Position numbers and translations under genes: made by a program. This document shows positions 1 through 5,600 of a DNA stretch of 30,817 bases, piece by piece (position 1 is the stretch's first letter; every line of letters starts with the position of its first letter). The stretch is from an uncultured Propionibacteriaceae bacterium. Its GTDB lineage: Bacteria; Actinomycetota; Actinomycetes; Propionibacteriales; Propionibacteriaceae. Where the stretch lies: the NCBI GenBank assembly GCA_937926975.1, contig CALBCJ010000015.1, forward strand, positions 1-30,817, read 5' to 3'. The notes under the pieces are model-generated. The model was not told the origin of the DNA. It saw only the letters and a program-made list of their open reading frames with translations, and made no database searches.

Positions 1-45
1 GAGGAGGAAGACGGCGTGTCAGGCGGAGCGGCCGAGCCGCGGCGG
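1..45. repeat. 45-bp direct repeat, copy 1
   Basis: This stretch matches 3212-3256 at 44 of 45 positions; the only difference is C here versus T at the fifteenth base. It contains a short GCGGC-cga-GCCGC hairpin. Copy 1 starts at the window edge, so the true repeat may extend further left. The two copies bracket the three sugar-biosynthesis genes. Seen directly; its role is unknown. Confidence 0.85.
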
Positions 46-67
46 AGGCCGCGGCAGTCCAACACAG

Positions 68-73
68 TAGGGT
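68..73 (+). promoter_or_regulatory. -10 box for a leaderless start at 81
   Basis: TAGGGT is followed by exactly 7 nt and then ATG at 81. The same geometry recurs before many starts in this window, which supports a leaderless transcript beginning at the ATG. No convincing -35 hexamer was seen. Confidence 0.5.
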
Positions 74-80
74 GAGCGGC

Positions 81-686
81 ATGGCAGTACGGATCCTGCC
101 GTCGGCCGACATCGACCCCGAGGTCACGATCGGCGACGGGTCGAGCGTGTGGCACCTGGCGCAGATCCGCTCCGGGGCGCGCCTGGGCCGCGACGTGGTT
201 GTCGGGCGCGGCGCGTACGTGGGCAGCGGGGTCCGGGTCGGTGACGGCTGCAAGATCCAGAACTATGCCCTCGTGTACGAGCCGGCCGAGCTGGCCGACG
301 GGGTCTTCATCGGCCCGGCGGCGGTGCTCACCAACGACCAGTACCCGCGGGCGGTCAATCCCGACCTCAGCCCGAAGTCGGCCCACGACTGGACCCCGGT
401 GGGGGTGAGCGTCGGCGAGGGCGCGGCGGTCGGCGCGCGGGCGGTCTGTGTGGCGCCGGTCCGGATCGGTGCCTGGGCGCTGGTCGGCGCGGGCGCGGTG
501 GTCACCGACGACGTTCCGGCGCACGCCCTGGTGCTGGGGGTTCCGGCTCGCCGGGCTGGCTGGGTCGGCCGTACCGGGCACCGCCTGGAGGCCACGAGCG
601 AGACGACGTTCCGCTGCCCGGACACGGGCGACACGTACACCCTGACCGGGCCCGACACCCTGGTCCGCGACCAGCAAGGAGACTGA
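81..686 (+). CDS. Hexapeptide-repeat N-acetyltransferase (WlbB/WbpD-like)
   Basis: This 201-residue protein is built from left-handed beta-helix hexapeptide repeats, visible as successive (I/V)G-G-(A/V) turns from about residue 10 to 150. The segment LTNDQYPRA is typical of the WlbB/WbpD group, which acetylates the 3-amino group of UDP-2-acetamido-3-amino-2,3-dideoxyglucuronate with acetyl-CoA. I chose ATG 81 because a -10-like TAGGGT ends 7 nt before it; an in-frame GTG at 72 lies inside that box. Its stop overlaps the next start (TGATG), so it is coupled to the aminotransferase and dehydrogenase that would supply its substrate. A C-terminal tail of about 40 residues after the helix is less typical. 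The family is clear; the exact sugar substrate is inferred from the neighbours. Confidence 0.85.
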   Translation: MAVRILPSADIDPEVTIGDGSSVWHLAQIRSGARLGRDVVVGRGAYVGSGVRVGDGCKIQNYALVYEPAELADGVFIGPAAVLTNDQYPRAVNPDLSPKSAHDWTPVGVSVGEGAAVGARAVCVAPVRIGAWALVGAGAVVTDDVPAHALVLGVPARRAGWVGRTGHRLEATSETTFRCPDTGDTYTLTGPDTLVRDQQGD

Positions 687-1786
687 TGCCCACTGACCTG
701 CCGCTGATCCCAGCCGCGAAGCCTCTGATCGGCCCGGAGGAGAGGGCCGCGGTGGATGCGGTGCTGGCGTCTGGGATGCTCGCCCAGGGATCGCAGGTGG
801 CTGCCTTCGAGCAGGAGCTCGCCGCCCAGCTCGTCGGCGGGCGGACCTGCGTGGCGGTCAGCTCCGGCACCTCAGCGCTTCACCTCGGGCTCCTCGCCAG
901 CGGCATCGGCCCTGGTGACGAGGTGATCGTCCCGTCGTTCACGTTTGCGGCGACCGCGAACTCGGTCGCCCTCTGCGGCGCCGCCCCGGTCTTCGTCGAC
1001 ATCGACCCGGTGAGCTACTGCCTGGACCCGGCGGCGGTCGAGGCGGCGGTCACCGACCGTACGAAGGCGGTGCTGGGTGTGCACCTGTACGGGCACCCGT
1101 TCGATGTGGACGGGCTGCGCCGGGTCTGCGAGGCGCACGGTCTGGCCCTGTACGAGGACGCCGCCCAGGCGCACGGGGCGACCTGGAAGGGGCAGCCGGT
1201 CGGCGGGTTCGGTGACTTCGGCGCGTTCTCGCTGTACCCGACGAAGAACATGACCTCCGGTGAGGGCGGCATCGTCAGCTGCGCCACGCCGGAGCTGGCC
1301 CGTACGGTGCGGCTGCTGCGCAACCAGGGGATGGAGAAGCAGTACCACAACGAGGTGGTGGGGCTGAACAACCGGATGACCGACATTCACGCCGCGATCG
1401 GGCGGGTGCAGCTGACGAAGCTGGCGGGCTGGACCGCGGCCCGGCAGGCGAACGCGGCCTTCCTGAGCGAGGGGCTGCGCCCGGTGGTCGGGGTGCCGCA
1501 GGTGCACCCTGACGCGACCCACGTCTGGCACCAGTACACGATCCGGGTCGCCGACGACCGGGACGGGTTCGCGGAGGCGCTGCGCAGCGAGTACGGGGTC
1601 GGCTGCGGCGTCTACTACCCGGTCCCGAACCACCGGCTGGCGACCTTCCAGGTCGACCTTGACCTGCCCGAGACCGAGCGGGCAGCCGCCGAGGTGGTCT
1701 CGCTGCCGGTGCACCCGTCCTTGTCGCAGGGGGACCTGGAGCGGATTGTGGCGGCGGTCACGGCGCTGGCGCAGGCGGGACGCTGA
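686..1786 (+). CDS. DegT/DnrJ/EryC1/StrS-family PLP aminotransferase (WlbC/WbpE-like)
   Basis: The protein has 366 residues, a normal length for sugar aminotransferases. Visible family marks are the PLP-phosphate site SGTSALHLG near residue 60, SFTFAATAN near 84, EDAAQAHG (Asp158 to the PLP ring nitrogen), and the Schiff-base lysine Lys187 in FSLYPTKNMTSGEGG. It would convert a 3-keto UDP-sugar to the 3-amino sugar using glutamate. It overlaps the acetyltransferase by one base upstream and the dehydrogenase by one base downstream, giving a tightly coupled trio. DegT enzymes also act on 4-keto sugars, so the position of amination rests on the gene context. Confidence 0.92.
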   Translation: MPTDLPLIPAAKPLIGPEERAAVDAVLASGMLAQGSQVAAFEQELAAQLVGGRTCVAVSSGTSALHLGLLASGIGPGDEVIVPSFTFAATANSVALCGAAPVFVDIDPVSYCLDPAAVEAAVTDRTKAVLGVHLYGHPFDVDGLRRVCEAHGLALYEDAAQAHGATWKGQPVGGFGDFGAFSLYPTKNMTSGEGGIVSCATPELARTVRLLRNQGMEKQYHNEVVGLNNRMTDIHAAIGRVQLTKLAGWTAARQANAAFLSEGLRPVVGVPQVHPDATHVWHQYTIRVADDRDGFAEALRSEYGVGCGVYYPVPNHRLATFQVDLDLPETERAAAEVVSLPVHPSLSQGDLERIVAAVTALAQAGR

Positions 1787-2769
1787 TGCTGCGGGCGGGC
1801 CTGATCGGGCTGGGCATGATGGGCCGCCACCATGCCCGCAACCTGCGCGCCCTCGACGGGGTGGAGCTGGTCGCGGTGGCTGATGCCGCCGGTGACCCGC
1901 ACCAGGCGGCCGGTGGGCTGGAGGTGCTGCCCGGGGTCGACGAGCTGGTCGCGGCTGGCATCGACTATGCCGTGGTGGCGCTGCCGACCGAGCTGCACGA
2001 GCCGGTCGGCCTGGCTCTGGCCGAGGCCGGGATCCCTGCCCTGATTGAGAAGCCGCTGGCGTTCGACACGGCTGCGGCGAACCGGCTGGTGGCGGCCTTC
2101 GAGGCGGCCGGGGTGGTCGGCGCGGTCGGGCACATCGAGCGGTACAACCCGGCGCTGCGGTCGCTGCGGGCTCGGCTGGAGCAGGGTGACCTGGGTGAGG
2201 TGTACCAGGTGGCGACTCGGCGCCAGGGGCCGTTCCCGAACCGGATCGCTGACGTTGGTGTGGTGAAGGACCTGGCCAGCCACGACATCGACCTCACCAG
2301 CTGGGTCACCCGGCGCTCGTACCAGACGGTGGCGGCCCGGACCGTGGTGAAGTCTGGCCGTCCGTACGAGGACATGGTCGCCGCGTCCTGCACCCTGACC
2401 GGTGGGGTGATGGCGAACCACCTGGTGAACTGGCTGTCTCCGACGAAGGAGCGGCTCACCGTGGTGACCGGCGAGAAGGGCATGTACGTGGCGGACACCC
2501 TGCTCGCCGACCTGACCTTCTACGCCAACGGGCAGGTTCAGGTGACCCGTGACGACATCGCCCAGTTCCGCGGCGTCAGCGAGGGTGACGTGACCCGGTA
2601 CGCGATCGCCAAGCCGGAGCCGCTGCGCACCGAGCACGAGCAGTTCCGCGACGCGGTACTGGGCAAGGACGCCGACATCGTCACCCTGGCCCAGGGAGCC
2701 CAGGTGGTCCGGGTCTGCGAGGCGATGATCGAGTCCGGCCGTACGGGTCGGTTCGTCGATCTCACCTGA
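1786..2769 (+). CDS. Gfo/Idh/MocA-family UDP-sugar 3-dehydrogenase (WlbA/WbpB-like)
   Basis: The 327-residue protein has an N-terminal Rossmann fold with GLGMMG at residues 8-13 and the family signature EKP at 88-90, followed by a typical C-terminal substrate domain with GHIERYNPA. WlbA/WbpB proteins oxidise C3 of UDP-GlcNAc uronate, giving the ketone for the aminotransferase encoded just before. The start overlaps the upstream stop (TGATG). Gene order here is acetyltransferase, aminotransferase, dehydrogenase, the reverse of the reaction order. The uronate itself would come from the UDP-GlcNAc 6-dehydrogenase encoded at 14820. Family confident; substrate inferred. Confidence 0.88.
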   Translation: MLRAGLIGLGMMGRHHARNLRALDGVELVAVADAAGDPHQAAGGLEVLPGVDELVAAGIDYAVVALPTELHEPVGLALAEAGIPALIEKPLAFDTAAANRLVAAFEAAGVVGAVGHIERYNPALRSLRARLEQGDLGEVYQVATRRQGPFPNRIADVGVVKDLASHDIDLTSWVTRRSYQTVAARTVVKSGRPYEDMVAASCTLTGGVMANHLVNWLSPTKERLTVVTGEKGMYVADTLLADLTFYANGQVQVTRDDIAQFRGVSEGDVTRYAIAKPEPLRTEHEQFRDAVLGKDADIVTLAQGAQVVRVCEAMIESGRTGRFVDLT

Positions 2770-2964
2770 GGACGTCTGGCCCGGCTGGGGGCTGCTACTG
2801 GCGGCCGACCACGGAGCATCACCATCGACGGCGCCATCTGACCGGTGCTCGGGTCCTCGTGCGCGCACAGCAGCGGACACTGTGGCCGCCATGGGCGGCA
2901 GGCTTTTCGGCACGGCCGGGTGTGTCCGTCCGTGTGTCAGTGCGGGTGCAGGTCTAAGGACCGG

Positions 2965-3192
2965 CCGCCCAACCCGGTCACAGCTCTGAAGCCCATGATC
3001 GAGGCTCAGCCCCGGCCGCGGAGTCCCCGGTCTGGACGAAGGAGCGGTGAAGAACGACTGGCTGGACTCGGGACCGCTCCGCCCAATTCGGCCACAGCTC
3101 TGAAGCTCGTCACCGGGACTCGGCCCCAGCCGGCCGCGGAGCACGCCGTCTGGACGAACGAACGACGAGGAACGACTGGCTGTACCACGACG
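2965..3192. repeat. Two diverged 114-bp tandem units
   Basis: Unit 1 starts near 2965 and unit 2 near 3079. Both begin with CCGCCCAA, continue through CACAGCTCTGAAG, and later share TCTGGACGAA and GAACGACTGGCTG. The spacing is 114 nt, so an open frame running through keeps its phase (both units would read PPN..TALK). Several substitutions show the duplication is not recent. Confidence 0.7.
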
Positions 3193-3218
3193 GAAAGGAC
3201 CTCCTCGTCGTGAGGAGG
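3186..3218. repeat. Overlapping inverted repeats beside the direct repeat
   Basis: CACGACG (3186-3192) pairs with CGTCGTG (3206-3212), and CCTCCT (3200-3205) pairs with AGGAGG (3213-3218) across a 7-nt loop. The two stems are interleaved, so they cannot simply nest. They sit at the left end of the 45-bp repeat copy 2. Confidence 0.5.
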
Positions 3219-3256
3219 AAGACGGTGTGTCAGGCGGAGCGGCCGAGCCGCGGCGG
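3212..3256. repeat. 45-bp direct repeat, copy 2
   Basis: This copy matches window positions 1-45 with one mismatch. It ends exactly one base before the stop codon of the MarR gene. See copy 1. Confidence 0.85.
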
Positions 3257-3700
3257 TCAAGCACAGAGCACCTGGGTCAGGCCCTGGCGCAGGGCCTCTC
3301 CCTGGTCGCCGAGGCTGGCGCACAGCTCCGCCTCGTACGTGTCGGCTCGGGCCTGGCGCTCGCGCAGCCAGGCCGATCCGGCCTCGGTGAGTCTGAGGAC
3401 GTGGCGGCGCCGGTCGGCCGGGTCGGTGGCCCGCTCCAGCAGCCCGGCCTCGTCGACTGCCCGCAGGACTGTCACCAGGTCGCTGGGGTCGCTGGACATG
3501 GCGGCGGCCAGGGCCCGCTGGGTGCAGGGGCCGAGGTGCTCGACCCAGCAGAGCACGACGTAGTGGGGGAAGCGGAGCTCTTCGCCCCCGAAGTGCTGCT
3601 GGGCCAGTCGGGCCGCGGTCCGGGTTGCGCGGGTCAGCAGGTACGCGGTGCTCGTCGCCAGGCGCGGTGGCAGGGGTGCGAGGGGTGGGTCTGTTGCCAT
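3257..3700 (-). CDS. MarR-family transcriptional regulator
   Basis: The 147-residue product has the winged-helix pattern of MarR proteins: a recognition region around TQRALAAAMSSDPSDLVTVLRAVDEAGLLER, split here only for reference to its position in the middle of the protein, and a wing with DPADRRRHVLRLT. Such proteins are dimers that bind palindromes and usually release on a small ligand. A longer frame from 3754 exists, but that ATG lies inside the palindrome. I chose 3700 because TAGCGT (3708-3713 on this strand) sits 7 nt before it, the leaderless pattern used across this window. It is divergent from an alpha/beta hydrolase, which is the likely target. Confidence 0.85.
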   Translation of the reverse strand: MATDPPLAPLPPRLATSTAYLLTRATRTAARLAQQHFGGEELRFPHYVVLCWVEHLGPCTQRALAAAMSSDPSDLVTVLRAVDEAGLLERATDPADRRRHVLRLTEAGSAWLRERQARADTYEAELCASLGDQGEALRQGLTQVLCA

Positions 3701-3707
3701 GGGGGTG

Positions 3708-3713
3708 ACGCTA
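3708..3713 (-). promoter_or_regulatory. -10 box for the MarR gene
   Basis: Read on the minus strand this is TAGCGT, followed by 7 nt and ATG at 3700. It fits the leaderless arrangement seen at other genes in the window. Confidence 0.4.
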
Positions 3714-3735
3714 TCGCGGAGAGCCGAGAGCGGCG

Positions 3736-3758
3736 AATCGTGGGATAATCCCATGAAT
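3736..3758. promoter_or_regulatory. Palindromic operator overlapping the hydrolase -10 and start
   Basis: A perfect 13-bp core TGGGATAATCCCA (3741-3753) lies in a 23-bp imperfect palindrome centred on A3747. It contains GATAAT (3744-3749), a good -10 hexamer with 7 nt to the hydrolase ATG at 3757. A MarR dimer bound here would block RNA polymerase at the hydrolase promoter. The symmetry is seen directly; binding by the adjacent MarR is inferred. Confidence 0.7.
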
Positions 3759-4764
3759 GGAGCGAAATCCCTTTGAAGGCTGGCGTGACAGTCTTCCGGC
3801 GGCGATGGTGAAGGCCGGTTTCCGGCAGGACTTCACCCGCGTCGGGCAGGGCGTGGTGCTGGGCTGGGTCCGGGGCCCGGCGAGCGGCCGGCCGCTGCTG
3901 CTGGTTCCCGCCCAGATGGGGACCTGGCGCACGTACGCGCGGGTCGCGGTCGACCTTGCCCGCAGGTACGAGGTCTTCGCGGTCGACCTCGTCGGGCACG
4001 GCTCGTCCACCTGGACCCCCGGCCGCTACACCTGGGACACCGTCGGCGCACAGCTGCGGGCCTTCGTGGAGCAGGTCGTGGGTCGCCCGACCGTCGTGGC
4101 GGGGAGCTCGTCGGGCGGCATCCTCGCGCTCTGGCTGGCGGCTCACGCGCCCGACCTGATCAGCGGGATCGTCCTCGAGGACGCCCCGGTCTTCTCGGTG
4201 GAGTGGCCGCGGTTCCGTGACCGGGACCGCTTCGTCTACCAGGGGCTGGTGCACGCCGTCGAGGTGCTCGAGCGCCCCGACCGCAGGCTCGCCGACTACT
4301 TCCGTGGGCAGGTGCTTCCCCTCTCGCCGGGGCGCGTACGGCGGCTGCCGGACTGGGTGGCTGACCTGCTCGACCGCGGGGTCCGCCGCTGGGAGCGCAG
4401 CCACCCGGGTGAGCCGTCCGGCTTCCAGGCCTGGTGGGCGCCCGCTTCCTTCGGTGACCTGTTCCGGTCGCTGTCGATGTTCGACCCCGACTTTGCCCGC
4501 GCCTTCGTCGACGGGCGGATGTACGGGGACTTCTCCCACGCCGAGGCGCTGCGGCGTACCCGGGTGCCGGTCCTCCTGCTTCACGCCCGCTGGGTGCGGC
4601 TGGAGCCGTACGGGCTCGTTGGCGCGCTCGACGACGACGATGTCGCCCGGGTCGTACGACTGGCGCCCCAGACCCGGGTGCTCCGCTTCCCCAGGGTGAA
4701 CCACGTCGTCCACCGCTACGACCCGGCGGGGTACGTGCGTGCGGTGACCGGGCTGCCGGTCTGA
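3757..4764 (+). CDS. Alpha/beta-fold hydrolase
   Basis: This 335-residue protein shows the alpha/beta hydrolase order: a strand LLLVPAQMG where the oxyanion loop normally lies (near residue 47), VFAVDLVGHGSS at 73-84, the nucleophile elbow GSSSG with Ser118 at 116-120, and a C-terminal His316 in RVNHVVH as the probable catalytic base. The acid is not obvious; the acidic run DDDD near residue 290 follows the usual strand. The substrate cannot be told. The ATG lies at the edge of the operator palindrome and 7 nt after a -10 box, so the mRNA is probably leaderless. Control by the divergent MarR gene is likely, as for many detoxification or ester-hydrolysis genes. Confidence 0.85.
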   Translation: MERNPFEGWRDSLPAAMVKAGFRQDFTRVGQGVVLGWVRGPASGRPLLLVPAQMGTWRTYARVAVDLARRYEVFAVDLVGHGSSTWTPGRYTWDTVGAQLRAFVEQVVGRPTVVAGSSSGGILALWLAAHAPDLISGIVLEDAPVFSVEWPRFRDRDRFVYQGLVHAVEVLERPDRRLADYFRGQVLPLSPGRVRRLPDWVADLLDRGVRRWERSHPGEPSGFQAWWAPASFGDLFRSLSMFDPDFARAFVDGRMYGDFSHAEALRRTRVPVLLLHARWVRLEPYGLVGALDDDDVARVVRLAPQTRVLRFPRVNHVVHRYDPAGYVRAVTGLPV

Positions 4765-4872
4765 GGGCCGCAGCCCGCCGCTGGCCGGGTGGACGGCTGC
4801 CTGGGTCAGACAGAGCACAGCTGCGGGCGAACGGGCGACGAGCGGCGGGGGTGAAGGCGGGAGCGCCCCGGT

Positions 4873-5073
4873 GTGTCCGCCGAGGTGCACTCGGCGACCG
4901 CCGCACTGGCCGCGACCGTCTCGGTCGGCTGGGAGCTCATCGGACTGATTGGCATCCTCGGCCTCACTCTGGCCGCCACCGGAGCCGGACGGATCAGCCT
5001 CGACGCCATCCTCCCGTGGGGCCGCAGCGAGAAGTCTGCCGCAGTGTCACAGCCGGCCCTGACGACGGTCTGA
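4873..5073 (+). CDS. Small single-pass membrane protein, unknown function
   Basis: A GTG-initiated 66-codon frame encodes one clear hydrophobic stretch (about residues 20-38, LIGLIGILGLTLAATGAG), with a polar N-terminus and a C-terminal tail. A weak GGGAG lies about 9 nt upstream. A strong 11-bp hairpin begins 30 nt after the stop, as expected if a transcript ends here. I do not recognise a family. It may be a real small membrane protein or a chance frame; the following terminator-like hairpin favours a gene on this strand. Confidence 0.4.
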   Translation: MSAEVHSATAALAATVSVGWELIGLIGILGLTLAATGAGRISLDAILPWGRSEKSAAVSQPALTTV

Positions 5074-5102
5074 GCCCGCGTCGGCCCAGCCGCCAAGCGA
5101 CC

Positions 5103-5134
5103 TGCGCCCCCAGTCCAGCCGGGCTGGGGGCGCA
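5103..5134 (+). terminator. Hairpin terminator candidate
   Basis: TGCGCCCCCAG (5103-5113) and CTGGGGGCGCA (5124-5134) form a perfect 11-bp stem with a 10-nt loop. There is no T-tract, which is common for actinobacterial terminators. It follows the small membrane ORF. Confidence 0.6.
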
Positions 5135-5425
5135 GCCAGTGAGGTGGCCGCACTCCTGCGGACCGAGAGGGCCCTGGCGGCTCGGGTGAGGCTCTGCTGC
5201 CCGCGGTCTGCCCGCCAGTGTGCTGGGGAGGGGCCGTTCGGGCTCACCAGGACCTTCGGGCGCTGAGGGGCCTAGCTCAGCATCCGCCGTTCGGGAGCGG
5301 CGGCCGCGCACCTGACCCCGTACGCCTCCACCGGCGGGCCCGTGGTCTGACGGCTGGCTGCTGGTGTGCGTCAGCGTGGTCAGCATGGCCTGCTCCCGGG
5401 CGAGAGGGTCCGCCACGCCGACGAA

Positions 5426-5453
5426 TTGCATCTTGCTATGGATTTAGTAACAT
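5426..5453 (+). promoter_or_regulatory. Promoter of the sulfur operon leader peptide
   Basis: TTGCAT (5426-5431) and TAACAT (5448-5453) are 16 bp apart and resemble -35 and -10 hexamers. The -10 ends 6 nt before the ATG at 5460, so transcription should begin at or next to the leader peptide start codon. The stretch is unusually AT-rich for this genome. Confidence 0.6.
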
Positions 5454-5459
5454 CACCTT

Positions 5460-5537
5460 ATGCAAGCGCGCGTGCTCCTCGTCCGTCGGCTCCACGTCGA
5501 CCTGCAGCGCCTTGCCAGCGCTCCCGTGTGTCGCTGA
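5460..5537 (+). CDS. Cys-containing leader peptide of the sulfate assimilation operon
   Basis: A 25-codon frame, too short for routine gene calling, lies directly upstream of the sulfite reductase gene. It reads LLVRRLHVDL in the middle and ends SAPVCR-stop. The pattern of Arg/His-Val-Asp-Leu followed by Ser-Ala and a late Cys matches the short putative leader peptides known upstream of sulfur uptake and metabolism genes in actinobacteria. The established idea for such peptides is cysteine-responsive attenuation: ribosome behaviour at the Cys codon reports charged Cys-tRNA. The promoter geometry predicts a leaderless mRNA starting at this ATG. Only one Cys codon (position 24) is present, so the mechanism cannot simply rely on a poly-Cys tract. 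Confidence 0.75.
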   Translation: MQARVLLVRRLHVDLQRLASAPVCR

Positions 5538-5539
5538 TC

Positions 5540-5592
5540 TTCGCTCTCCCGGTGCTGCCTGCCCGGGCCCCGCCATGCCCAGAACCAGCGAA
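5540..5592 (+). promoter_or_regulatory. Candidate attenuator stem between leader peptide and sulfite reductase
   Basis: TTCGCT (5540-5545) can pair with AGCGAA (5587-5592), and CCCGG (5548-5552) with CCGGG (5563-5567) inside it. The structure would start 3 nt after the leader stop codon and end just before the sulfite reductase ATG. It could control transcription or access to that start. Pairing is seen by eye; function is inferred. Confidence 0.3.
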
Positions 5593-5600
5593 AGTGCTCC

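Larger units (their letters stand above)
2770..3256. other. Gene-poor interval with tandem and direct repeats
   Basis: No convincing gene lies between the dehydrogenase stop and the MarR stop. The interval holds a diverged 114-bp tandem duplication (2965-3192), a pair of small inverted repeats at 3186-3218 (CACGACG/CGTCGTG and CCTCCT/AGGAGG), and the second copy of the 45-bp direct repeat, which abuts the MarR stop codon. A 122-codon open frame at 2845-3213 spans the tandem units but has atypical composition and no recognisable domain. Confidence 0.6.
5074..5459. other. Intergenic interval upstream of the sulfur operon
   Basis: No gene is convincing here. The interval holds the strong hairpin at 5103-5134, smaller stems at 5262-5281 (GCTGAG/CTCAGC) and near 5284-5303 (CCGCCG/CGGCGG), and the promoter of the leader peptide at its right end. 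Confidence 0.6.

Noticed and set aside
2845..3213. A 122-codon plus-strand frame over the tandem repeat.
   Set aside because: Composition is rich in Arg, Ser, Pro and Cys with no domain, there is no ribosome-binding site, and third positions are not G/C-biased. Kept as a repeat region only.
1615..3264. A 549-codon minus-strand open frame.
   Set aside because: It runs antisense to the aminotransferase and dehydrogenase genes and shows the Arg/His/Pro/Gly-rich composition of a shadow frame in high-GC DNA.
3701..3754. Start of the MarR gene at 3754.
   Set aside because: That ATG is inside the operator palindrome; a -10 box 7 nt before the in-frame ATG at 3700 supports the shorter protein.
4994..5431. 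Minus-strand 145-codon frame antisense to the small membrane protein and its downstream region.
   Set aside because: It crosses the strong hairpin at 5103-5134 and has shadow-like composition.
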